5,366 nt of DNA, from assembly GCA_027068615.1 (NCBI GenBank), contig JAMOQV010000199.1:1-5366 (forward strand), in the 5' to 3' direction. Every line of letters starts with the position of its first letter. Position 1 is the first letter of the stretch. The translations under genes were made by a program, and so were the position numbers. The notes under the pieces were generated by a model. The model was not told the origin of the DNA. It saw nothing but the letters and a program-made list of their open reading frames with translations, and made no database searches. Positions 1 through 5,366 of the stretch are shown here, in pieces. Source of the DNA: Helicobacteraceae bacterium (GTDB taxonomy: Bacteria; Campylobacterota; Campylobacteria; Campylobacterales; Sulfurimonadaceae).

Positions 1-2805
1 GAAGAGACAGATGTTATAGAACCTTTAGAACAAGAAAATCATGCTCCAGATATAAATATGATAGAAGCAAATAGTGGTGCAGAAAGTAATTCTAAAGAAA
101 CTTTTGTTATTAGTAATATTGATCTAAGTGATGAAGATAGTTCTACTTTAGAGGGTGCTTCAATAGCACTAGTAAACTATCAAGATGGTGATAGTATAAA
201 TATAGAAAACTTACCAGATGGTATAGAAGCAAGTATAGTTGGATCTTCTATTGAATTAACTGGTTTAGCAAGTGTATCTGATTATGAAACAGCATTAAAA
301 TCTTTAAGTTTTCAAACAACTAGTGACGATAATTCAAATAGAGAATTTGTTTTTAGTGTTTTTGATGGTAACAAGTATAGTGAAGCACATAGTATTAACT
401 TAGAAATTCATAATGAAAATACAGTAAGTAATGTACTAGTAGAAGAGGATTTTGAAGATGGTGCTGTTGGATGGACAGATAATACTACAACAGATCTAGG
501 TGGGGATTTAACACAGTTTTTAGGAAGATTTGGTGGAACAAATGGTGAGGAAGGTGTTTCAAAAACTTATAATTTAGGTATTGAAAATGCTGGTAAAACA
601 GTTACACTTGAATTTGATATGTACGAACTTGATAGTTGGGATGGTAGTAATGACTTTAATCGTATAAGTGAAGGTGGTAAAACAGAAGCATTTCAAGTAT
701 TTGTAAATGGAAGCAAAGTAGCTGATGATGAATATGATGCATTTACAGCTGATGAGATTGGTAATGCAAAAGATGACTCTGATGGTGGAATACAAGTTGA
801 TAACCTATCTTATGATGAGAATGGTGGATGGGCAGAAAAAGATTATGAAAGAGCAAATAACGAAGAGATTCACCACTATACTATTCAAGCTCAGGTTGAT
901 GAAAATGGAGAGATAACTTTAGGTTTTGGTTCGACACTAAATCAAGAAATATCTGATGAATCATTTGGTATTGATAATATTAAAATATCTTATTCTGATA
1001 ATGCAGAAGGAAATATAGACCCTATAGCTGTTTCTGATAAAGCTGTATTTATAGAAAATCATGAAGTAGTGTTTGATAGTAATTATATAAATGTTTGGGG
1101 AAATCCTATTGAGCAAGATAATTTTACAATTAGCTTAGAGATAACTCCAAATATTATAGAAGATGGTTTTAAAGGTATTTGTGGTATTCAAGTTGGTGAT
1201 GATGTGGATGGTAGATCACCTTCTCTATATCAAGTAGGAAACAAGATAAAATATGATTCTGTTGATGAAGATGGTAATCATTATACAGAATATATTGATG
1301 CTACATTAGAGGAGGGTCAAAGCACTCATATTACATGGGTAAAAGATGGTACTGAATATAGATTTTATCAAGATGGTGTGTTAATACATACATCTGAAGC
1401 TCCTGAAGTTGTTGCTGTTAATGATAATTATTATTTTGGTGAAGTTTCTGGTTCTACATTTGATGGTTCGATGGATAATATTCAAGTTTATTCTAAAGCT
1501 TTAACTAGTGGAGAAGTTATGATGGTTTCTCAAGGGGAAGTGATAGATGGTTCTTCATTGAATTTATATTATGATTTTGAAGGTGATAACCCTTGGTCTG
1601 ATAAATCAGGAAATGATTTTAATGCTCACCCAGTTGGAGATTCTAAACCTGAGATTATATCTAAAGATGAACATTTTGATATTCAAACTGTTAGTGATGA
1701 ATCTATAAAAATTGATGCTAGTAGGTTGTTGGCAAATGATTTGGATATTGATGGGGATGCTATATATATAGTTGATGTTAATAAAACTCAGAATACTTAT
1801 GGAACAGTATCTCTTGATGCAAATGGTGATATTATTTATACTCCTGATGGTTCACATGTTGGTATAGCTAGTTTTGAATATACTATTTCTGATGGAAAAG
1901 GTGGAACTAGTACAGCAAATGTAAATGTAAATGTTACTTCTAGATTTACTGAAAGTCAGCAAAGTAATGATGAGGATATATTAGTAGATGAAGCTCAAGA
2001 TTTACATTTTAGAAATGTAGAATACCATTCAGATACTCAAAATGATACAGATTACGATGATTATATAGATGCAGATTTATCAACTGGTAATTCTGATGAT
2101 ACAGTTATTGTTGAAGATGATGTTGGTGATAGTGATTATTTAGACTTAGATTCTCATTCTTCTATAGAAGATGGAGCTAAAGTTGATACTGGTGCTGGAG
2201 ATGATGAAATTAGTATATCTGATGTTAGTAGTGGATTTGATGATGGAAAAGTATCTCTTGGAGAGGGTAATGATAATCTGATTATTGATGATACATTATC
2301 TGGTACGGAAGTTGTATTTGATGGTGGAGAAGGTAAAGATAGTTTGGTTTTAAATAATGTTAACCGTGAAGATTGGGACAATGGTGTTAAAGATAACTTT
2401 GAGAACTTTGAACATGTAACATTAAATGGTGAATCTGATGAAAATGATCTAGATATAGATAGCGATGCTGTATTTGATATGTCAGATGGAATGAATTTTG
2501 ATTTTTCAGATGAAAATTTAGAGTCATTAAATGATATTCAACAAATAGATATGAAAAATGATTCTGCTGATGCAATAGAAGCAATAACATTAGATGATAT
2601 TCTTGAGATGACAGATGAAAATAATACACTTACTATAACTGGTGATGATAATGATACACTAGATATAAATACTGATGGTTGGACTCAAAATGGACCTGTT
2701 GTAACAGATACAAGTACAGGTATGACAACTTATGAGTATTCTAATGGAAGTGGTGATATAATTACATTAAATATAGACGAGCAAATTCACTCAACAGGTA
2801 TGTAA
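1..2805 (+). CDS. C-terminal part of large RTX-type exoprotein/adhesin, type I secreted (5' end outside window)
   Basis: The frame is open from base 1, so the ATG at 58 is an internal Met and at least 934 residues of a longer protein are visible. Numbering from that Met, I see in order: a cadherin-like repeat opening with NHAPDI just before it and running to about 117; a jelly-roll-like domain at about 126-312 (FLGRFGGT, closing with FGIDNIKI); a LamG/concanavalin-like domain at about 330-528 (FDGSMDNIQVYSKALTSGEV is the typical family ending); a second cadherin-like repeat at about 540-626 (LLANDLDIDGD, YTISDGKGGTSTA); a very Asp-rich stretch with RTX-like turns at about 670-772; and a C-terminal region at about 843-909 (LDDILEMTDENNTLTITGD, then GW) resembling the type I secretion target domain of RTX adhesins. 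One Cys in the whole fragment, high acidity and no membrane segment fit a calcium-bound extracellular protein exported through an ABC/MFP/TolC-type channel. Ligand binding (glycans or surfaces) is inferred from domain type. The export genes are not in the window. Confidence 0.92.
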   Translation, partial: EETDVIEPLEQENHAPDINMIEANSGAESNSKETFVISNIDLSDEDSSTLEGASIALVNYQDGDSINIENLPDGIEASIVGSSIELTGLASVSDYETALKSLSFQTTSDDNSNREFVFSVFDGNKYSEAHSINLEIHNENTVSNVLVEEDFEDGAVGWTDNTTTDLGGDLTQFLGRFGGTNGEEGVSKTYNLGIENAGKTVTLEFDMYELDSWDGSNDFNRISEGGKTEAFQVFVNGSKVADDEYDAFTADEIGNAKDDSDGGIQVDNLSYDENGGWAEKDYERANNEEIHHYTIQAQVDENGEITLGFGSTLNQEISDESFGIDNIKISYSDNAEGNIDPIAVSDKAVFIENHEVVFDSNYINVWGNPIEQDNFTISLEITPNIIEDGFKGICGIQVGDDVDGRSPSLYQVGNKIKYDSVDEDGNHYTEYIDATLEEGQSTHITWVKDGTEYRFYQDGVLIHTSEAPEVVAVNDNYYFGEVSGSTFDGSMDNIQVYSKALTSGEVMMVSQGEVIDGSSLNLYYDFEGDNPWSDKSGNDFNAHPVGDSKPEIISKDEHFDIQTVSDESIKIDASRLLANDLDIDGDAIYIVDVNKTQNTYGTVSLDANGDIIYTPDGSHVGIASFEYTISDGKGGTSTANVNVNVTSRFTESQQSNDEDILVDEAQDLHFRNVEYHSDTQNDTDYDDYIDADLSTGNSDDTVIVEDDVGDSDYLDLDSHSSIEDGAKVDTGAGDDEISISDVSSGFDDGKVSLGEGNDNLIIDDTLSGTEVVFDGGEGKDSLVLNNVNREDWDNGVKDNFENFEHVTLNGESDENDLDIDSDAVFDMSDGMNFDFSDENLESLNDIQQIDMKNDSADAIEAITLDDILEMTDENNTLTITGDDNDTLDINTDGWTQNGPVVTDTSTGMTTYEYSNGSGDIITLNIDEQIHSTGM
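2170..2373 (+). repeat. Three degenerate RTX-like units of 22-24 residues
   Basis: Within the exoprotein, three consecutive units share a pattern of short hydrophobic strand, glycine turn, Asp, hydrophobic strand and acidic spacer. Their cores are TGAGDDEIS (2188-2214), LGEGNDNLI (2257-2283) and GGEGKDSLV (2323-2349), which are 23 and 22 residues apart. A weaker copy, TGNSDDTVI, sits 35 residues before the first. The cores match the hemolysin-type calcium-binding nonapeptide (GGxGxDxLx), but they are not in the contiguous 9-residue ladder of classical RTX proteins. Calcium binding that helps folding after secretion is the family role. Here it is inferred. Confidence 0.7.
2754..2762 (+). promoter_or_regulatory. 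Possible extended -10 promoter for truD inside the exoprotein gene
   Basis: TGATATAAT is a perfect TGnTATAAT extended -10 element and puts a start of transcription near 2769, about 36 bases before the truD ATG. The 12-mer TGATATAATTAC here is identical to the one upstream of psd. Campylobacterota sigma-70 promoters rely on the -10 region and lack a strong -35, which fits. It lies in coding sequence (Gly-Asp-Ile-Ile), and the same 9-mer occurs once more inside truD at 3545, so chance is a real alternative. Confidence 0.4.
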
Positions 2806-2807
2806 TG
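2796..2807 (+). promoter_or_regulatory. truD ribosome binding site and TAATG stop/start junction
   Basis: AGG at 2796-2798 lies six bases before the truD ATG at 2805-2807. The exoprotein stop TAA (2803-2805) shares its last A with that ATG. This arrangement allows ribosomes ending the exoprotein to restart on truD, and the AGG also permits independent initiation. The spacing supports 2805 as the truD start. The earlier ATG at 2800 is the last Met codon of the exoprotein, in another frame. Confidence 0.6.
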
Positions 2808-3878
2808 GATAGATTTTATTCGCTTGGTCATTCAAGCATTGACTTTCACTTTAGGCAAACAGCGAGAGATTTCGTTGTAGAAGAACTTCCCCTTTATGAG
2901 TTTTCAGGGGAGGGGGAGCATCTTATACTTTTTGTAAGAAAAAAGAACACTTCAACATCTGAGATGATAGGTCAAATAGCTAGATATCTTGGGATAAAAA
3001 ATAAAGAGATAGGTTATGCAGGTTTGAAAGATAAGTATGCTATGACTAAGCAATACATCTCTTTGCATAAAAAATATGAAGAAGCACTAGAAAACTTCAA
3101 TCATGAAAATATAAAAATTCTCTCAAAAACCTACCATAATAACAAGATAAGAATAGGTCATCTAAAAGGTAACCGTTTTTTTATAAAAGTAAAAAAAGTA
3201 AATCCAACTTCAGCACAAAAGATAGATGAAGCTTTAAAAAACATCTCAAAGTATGGTATGCCAAACTTTTTTGGTTATCAAAGATTTGGTAATGATGGAG
3301 ATAATCATATACTAGGTGAAAAGATAGCTAAGGGTGAGAAAAAAGAGAGAAACCCACGAGTAAGAAAACTTCTTGTAAATGCTTACCAAAGTCATCTTTT
3401 TAATCTATGGCTTAGTAGAAGGTTGGAGATAAATACTCTTATATCTAATTTTGATGCTAAAGAGATAGAATCTATTTTAAATATACCAAATGAAGAGATA
3501 ACAAAACTAAAGTCTCAAAAACATCCATTTAAACTTATGAGTGGTGATATAATGGAGCATTATCCATATGGAAGACTTTTTGATTTTGATGGAACTCAAC
3601 ACGATTTTGATAGATTTGACAAAAGAGATATATCGGTAACAGGACTTCTATGTGGTAAAAAAGTAAAAGTAGCATCAGGCTTGGCAGGTTCTATAGAAAA
3701 AGATTATAATGATGATATAAATGCTGATGGTGCAAGAAGATATGCTTGGGTTTATCCGACAGATATAGAGGGTAGATTTAAAGAACAAGAAGCTCAGTAT
3801 GAGTTTAATTTTACATTACCAAAAGGTTCTTATGCTACTGTTTTGTTAGAAGAAATAGCTAAAAAAAAGCTTTCTTAG
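2805..3878 (+). CDS. truD: tRNA pseudouridine(13) synthase TruD
   Basis: TruD converts uridine 13 in the D-arm of certain tRNAs (tRNA-Glu in E. coli) to pseudouridine in the cytoplasm. The 357-residue product shows the family landmarks in order: the N-terminal RDFVVEE (21-27) and FSGEGEHL (33-40); the catalytic motif YAGLKDKYA (71-79), whose Asp76 matches the E. coli catalytic Asp80; IRIGHLKGN (115-123); PNFFGYQRFG (153-162), where Asn154 and Phe156 match conserved active-site residues; the inserted TRUD domain over roughly the middle and second half; and the LPKGSYATVLLEE ending (338-350). Length and motifs are complete and there is no sign of decay. The start sits on the exoprotein stop codon, so expression may be partly coupled to that gene, although a candidate promoter at 2754 could serve it alone. 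The gene ends in an A8 run followed by an inverted repeat over the stop codon. Confidence 0.97.
   Translation: MDRFYSLGHSSIDFHFRQTARDFVVEELPLYEFSGEGEHLILFVRKKNTSTSEMIGQIARYLGIKNKEIGYAGLKDKYAMTKQYISLHKKYEEALENFNHENIKILSKTYHNNKIRIGHLKGNRFFIKVKKVNPTSAQKIDEALKNISKYGMPNFFGYQRFGNDGDNHILGEKIAKGEKKERNPRVRKLLVNAYQSHLFNLWLSRRLEINTLISNFDAKEIESILNIPNEEITKLKSQKHPFKLMSGDIMEHYPYGRLFDFDGTQHDFDRFDKRDISVTGLLCGKKVKVASGLAGSIEKDYNDDINADGARRYAWVYPTDIEGRFKEQEAQYEFNFTLPKGSYATVLLEEIAKKKLS
2886..2913 (+). other. GC-rich hairpin near the 5' end of truD
   Basis: CTTCCCCT (2886-2893) can pair with AGGGGAGG (2906-2913) around a 12-base loop. This gives eight pairs, one of them G-U, including a block of four G-C pairs. 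Such a G-C block stands out in this AT-rich sequence. It lies about 80 bases into the coding region. A role in mRNA folding is possible, but the arms also encode conserved family residues (ELP and SGEGEH), so coding constraint may explain it. Confidence 0.4.
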
Positions 3879-3884
3879 AGAAAG
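3870..3884 (+). other. Inverted repeat over the truD stop codon
   Basis: CTTTCT (3870-3875) and AGAAAG (3879-3884) flank the TAG stop codon (3876-3878), and a G-U and an A-T pair can extend the stem at its base. No T-run follows on this strand, so it is not a convincing truD terminator. On the opposite strand the stem is followed by eight T's (complement of A8 at 3861-3868), but no minus-strand gene ends here. Confidence 0.45.
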
Positions 3885-3904
3885 TTATGATATAATTACT
3901 TTCT
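3879..3904. promoter_or_regulatory. Inverted repeat bracketing the psd -10 element, possible operator
   Basis: AGAAAGT (3879-3885) and its exact reverse complement ACTTTCT (3898-3904) lie 12 bases apart, with the TATAAT hexamer between them. The arm centres are 19 bases apart, near two helical turns, which could suit a dimeric repressor. The right arm also takes part in a second possible pairing with AGAAAG at 3919-3924, which overlaps the psd ribosome binding site. Arms this AT-rich can arise by chance in such a genome. Confidence 0.35.
3888..3896 (+). promoter_or_regulatory. psd promoter, extended -10 (TGATATAAT)
   Basis: TGATATAAT is a consensus TGnTATAAT element in the short gap between truD and psd, with no clear -35 upstream, as is usual for this phylum. 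Transcription would start near 3903 and give a leader of about 30 bases. Placement in a true intergenic gap, with the right distance to a start codon, makes this the best promoter in the window. It is bracketed by the inverted repeat AGAAAGT/ACTTTCT. Confidence 0.7.
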
Positions 3905-3920
3905 AATTTATTTAAAAAAG

Positions 3921-3927
3921 AAAGAGA
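3921..3927 (+). promoter_or_regulatory. psd ribosome binding site
   Basis: The purine run AAAGAGA ends five bases before the ATG at 3933. It is a weak Shine-Dalgarno without a full AGGA core, but nothing better lies nearby. Its first bases lie in the arm AGAAAG (3919-3924), which could pair with CTTTCT at 3899-3904 in longer transcripts. Confidence 0.55.
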
Positions 3928-3932
3928 ACTTT

Positions 3933-4754
3933 ATGGAAAAAAGACATATAACATCGATCGTATCGCAGTATTTTGGTAAATTTGCTTCTTATGAGTTTCC
4001 AGAGAAATATCAAAAATTTATAAATGATTATTATGTAAAATTTATGGGTGTAGATATGAGTGAGTTTGATGAAGCGAGTAGTTATAAAACATTAAATAAA
4101 CTTTTTACTAGAGAATTAAAAAAACCTAGAAGTTTTTCAGATGATAGTAAAGACTTTATATCTCCTTGCGATTCTTGGATATCTGAAGTTGGAGATATTA
4201 ATGATACAGATGCATTACAGATAAAAGGTATGAGATATGATACTCAAAATGTTTTGGGTGAGAATTTTACTCAAGAAGAAAAAGATATCATCAAAAACGG
4301 TCAATTTATAAACTTTTATTTATCTCCTAAAGATTATCATCATTTTCATATACCTTGTGATTTAAAAGTTATTAAGGCTGTTCATATACCAGGTAAGTTT
4401 TATCCTGTAAATATAAAGTCGTTGAAGATAAGAGTAAATCTTTTTGTTGAAAATGAGAGAGTAGTGATTTTATGTGAAACAGCTCAAAAGAAAAGATTTT
4501 ATATGGTATTGGTTAGTGCTTTAAATGTTGGTGTTATAAAAATCAATTTTGCACCTCAGATACAAACAAATGCAGATGCAACAAAGTCTCAAGTTTATAA
4601 TTTTGGAAATATAAAGCTTAAAAAAGGTGATGAACTAGGATGTTTTGAGATGGGTTCAACTATAGTAATTCTAGCAGAAAAAGATATGCTAGAATTAACT
4701 ATAAAGCAGAATGATAATGTAAAATTTGGTCAGACTATTGCAAGATGTTTATAA
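3933..4754 (+). CDS. psd: Phosphatidylserine decarboxylase proenzyme
   Basis: Psd removes CO2 from phosphatidylserine to make phosphatidylethanolamine, the last step of the main bacterial PE pathway, at the cytoplasmic face of the inner membrane. The 273-residue proenzyme should cut itself between Gly241 and Ser242 in the motif MGST (240-243, usually LGST), giving a large beta chain and a short alpha chain whose N-terminal Ser becomes the pyruvoyl cofactor. Other landmarks are ISPCDSWI (76-83), where Asp80 matches the conserved Asp of the usual P-x-D-G motif; LSPKDYHHFHIPCD (130-143), with Asp134, His136 and His139 matching the active-site block; FYPVN (156-160); and QTNADA (211-216). There is no transmembrane segment, as expected for a peripheral enzyme. 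The overall form is close to the shorter Campylobacterota type. Small deviations are Ser81 in place of the usual Gly, and KGMRY (98-102) where KGHxY is common. It has its own promoter and may also be read through from truD, as no terminator separates them. Confidence 0.96.
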   Translation: MEKRHITSIVSQYFGKFASYEFPEKYQKFINDYYVKFMGVDMSEFDEASSYKTLNKLFTRELKKPRSFSDDSKDFISPCDSWISEVGDINDTDALQIKGMRYDTQNVLGENFTQEEKDIIKNGQFINFYLSPKDYHHFHIPCDLKVIKAVHIPGKFYPVNIKSLKIRVNLFVENERVVILCETAQKKRFYMVLVSALNVGVIKINFAPQIQTNADATKSQVYNFGNIKLKKGDELGCFEMGSTIVILAEKDMLELTIKQNDNVKFGQTIARCL

Positions 4755-5340
4755 CTTGTAGTTTTATAAAAAGCGCACCATCTTCTTTATAAATCTCCAT
4801 TTTTGTATCTATAGGTGTTTTTTGTTTTTCTAAAACACCTTGAACAGAGTGTAAAACATGAGCAAATTTATGATACATAGGTGTTATTATGTAGTCTATA
4901 TGGTCTTTTTTAACTAAGTCAGCTAAGATCTCTATAGCCACATAATAAACACTTTTGTTTACTGATCTTTGAATCATATAGTCATGCATAATCTCTATGT
5001 TATTTTTAAGAACTTCTTTACTTTCCTCATCAAGTATTTGATTTTCATTTGCTCTTTTTATATGTTCTTGAATCTCATCTTCGATATCATGATTTTCTTT
5101 ATCCATAATATCATCTAAATCTGGTCTATATTTTTTTAAAGTTCGTAAGATTTCATCATCACTTAAATGTGTATTATTTGTATCGTATGTATATATCTTA
5201 CCTTCAAAATAGTCATGGTCTAAAGCTTGTATAAGTTGGACTGCTATATTTATATATATATACTTATCTTCTTTATTGTTATCAAACTCTATACCTGTAT
5301 GTGAAATAATTGGTTTTGGTCCTACATATTTTAAAGTCAT
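4735..5340 (-). CDS. Conserved-looking protein of unknown function
   Basis: I do not recognise a characterised family. The 201-residue product is cytosolic in appearance, with no signal peptide, membrane segment or cysteine. It has an N-terminal part with YVGPKPIISHTGIEF (5-19) and a predicted helix IYINIAVQLIQAL (28-40). A highly charged, probably helical middle follows (about 60-115, rich in Asp, Glu and Lys). A helical part then contains IMHDYMIQRSVNKSVYYVAIEILADLV (split by eye at about 117-143), and a short C-terminal strand pair ends in KLQVINILQ. The overall look resembles small proteins restricted to Campylobacterota, but that is from memory, not a search. The start is firm: AGGA lies six bases upstream and an in-frame TAG four codons upstream. 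It converges on psd and the two 3' ends overlap by 20 bases. It is transcribed away from psd, so shared function is not implied. Confidence 0.88.
   Translation of the reverse strand: MTLKYVGPKPIISHTGIEFDNNKEDKYIYINIAVQLIQALDHDYFEGKIYTYDTNNTHLSDDEILRTLKKYRPDLDDIMDKENHDIEDEIQEHIKRANENQILDEESKEVLKNNIEIMHDYMIQRSVNKSVYYVAIEILADLVKKDHIDYIITPMYHKFAHVLHSVQGVLEKQKTPIDTKMEIYKEDGALFIKLQVINILQ
4748..4770. other. AT-only inverted repeat at the convergent gene ends
   Basis: TTTATAA (4748-4754, ending on the psd stop) and TTATAAA (4764-4770) can form a seven-pair stem, with a C-G pair (4755/4761) possible above a two-base bulge. It sits where a two-way terminator would be expected, but it lacks a GC-rich stem and a T-run on either strand. 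It is at best a weak transcription end signal. Confidence 0.25.
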
Positions 5341-5346
5341 TTTATA

Positions 5347-5350
5347 TCCT
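5347..5350 (-). promoter_or_regulatory. Ribosome binding site of the minus-strand gene
   Basis: On the minus strand AGGA lies six bases before the ATG at 5340-5338. The in-frame stop TAG at 5352-5350 overlaps it and rules out a longer N-terminus. The promoter is not visible in the remaining 14 bases. Confidence 0.75.
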
Positions 5351-5366
5351 AAACATTAAATCTAAA

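Noticed and set aside
58..60. ATG at 58 as the start of the exoprotein gene.
   Set aside because: The frame is open to base 1, the preceding codons (ending NHAPDIN) read as the start of a cadherin-like repeat, and there is no ribosome binding site. The gene starts upstream of the window.
574..795. Minus-strand open frame across the jelly-roll region.
   Set aside because: It lies wholly inside the exoprotein gene, and its low-complexity Ile/Phe/Cys/Thr-rich translation is typical of the antisense of AT-rich coding DNA.
725..916. Second plus-strand frame in the exoprotein gene.
   Set aside because: It has a Met/Leu/Lys-rich composition with no motif and is an off-frame reading of GAT/GAA-rich codons.
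2154..2629. Two minus-strand open frames opposite the Asp-rich and C-terminal regions.
   Set aside because: Their Ser/Pro- and His/Leu-rich translations mirror the Asp/Glu/Gly codons of the real gene, with no independent start signal or domain.
2907..2916. G4-A-G5 tract as a phase-variable contingency repeat.
   Set aside because: Phase-variable G tracts in Campylobacterota are longer uninterrupted runs. This one is short, broken by A, and encodes conserved TruD residues.
3545..3553. TGATATAAT inside truD as a promoter.
   Set aside because: It matches the extended -10 consensus but encodes Gly-Asp-Ile-Met within truD, and no gene start follows at a suitable distance. It serves as a warning on the motif's background rate.
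3861..3884. Intrinsic terminator at the end of truD.
   Set aside because: The stem is AT-rich and no T-run follows on the plus strand. The A8 run that would give T's on the other strand encodes TruD lysines, and no minus-strand gene ends there.
1..5366. CRISPR arrays, tRNA/rRNA genes, insertion sequences, attachment sites or a defence cassette.
   Set aside because: I saw no direct-repeat/spacer pattern, cloverleaf-like or rRNA-like stretch, transposase or integrase motif, or target-site duplication. Almost every base is in the four coding regions.

Overview
The window is strongly AT-rich, and its housekeeping proteins resemble those of Campylobacterota (the former Epsilonproteobacteria, an Arcobacter/Sulfurimonas-type organism). 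TruD carries the lineage-like LPKGSYATVLLEE ending, and Psd has a Campylobacter-like layout and ending. Genus cannot be fixed from the sequence alone.

Layout, left to right. Bases 1-2805 (+) are the 3' part of a very large gene for a secreted, acidic, multidomain RTX-type exoprotein or adhesin. Its reading frame is open at base 1, so the N-terminus lies outside the window. The visible part holds a cadherin-like repeat, a jelly-roll-like domain, a LamG-type domain, a second cadherin-like repeat, a short set of degenerate RTX calcium-binding turns, and a C-terminal type I secretion target region. Its stop codon overlaps the start of truD by one base (TAATG). truD (2805-3878, +) encodes tRNA pseudouridine(13) synthase. 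A 54-bp gap with a good extended -10 promoter and an unusual set of alternating inverted arms separates it from psd (3933-4754, +), phosphatidylserine decarboxylase. A conserved-looking gene of unknown function (4735-5340, -) converges on psd and overlaps its 3' end by 20 bases. The last 26 bases (5341-5366) hold that gene's ribosome binding site and an in-frame stop that fixes its start.

The genes do not form an obvious functional pathway: a surface/secreted protein, a tRNA modification enzyme, a phospholipid enzyme and an unknown. truD and psd look like ordinary chromosomal housekeeping genes, and the exoprotein gene looks like an accessory locus lying directly against them. There is no intergenic stretch over 60 bases. 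I saw no RNA gene, CRISPR array, insertion sequence or convincing intrinsic terminator.

I do not see a clearly new biological system. The points most worth a second look are the exoprotein-truD translational junction, the promoter/inverted-arm structure in front of psd, the 22-23-residue periodicity of the RTX-like turns, and the uncharacterised convergent gene.
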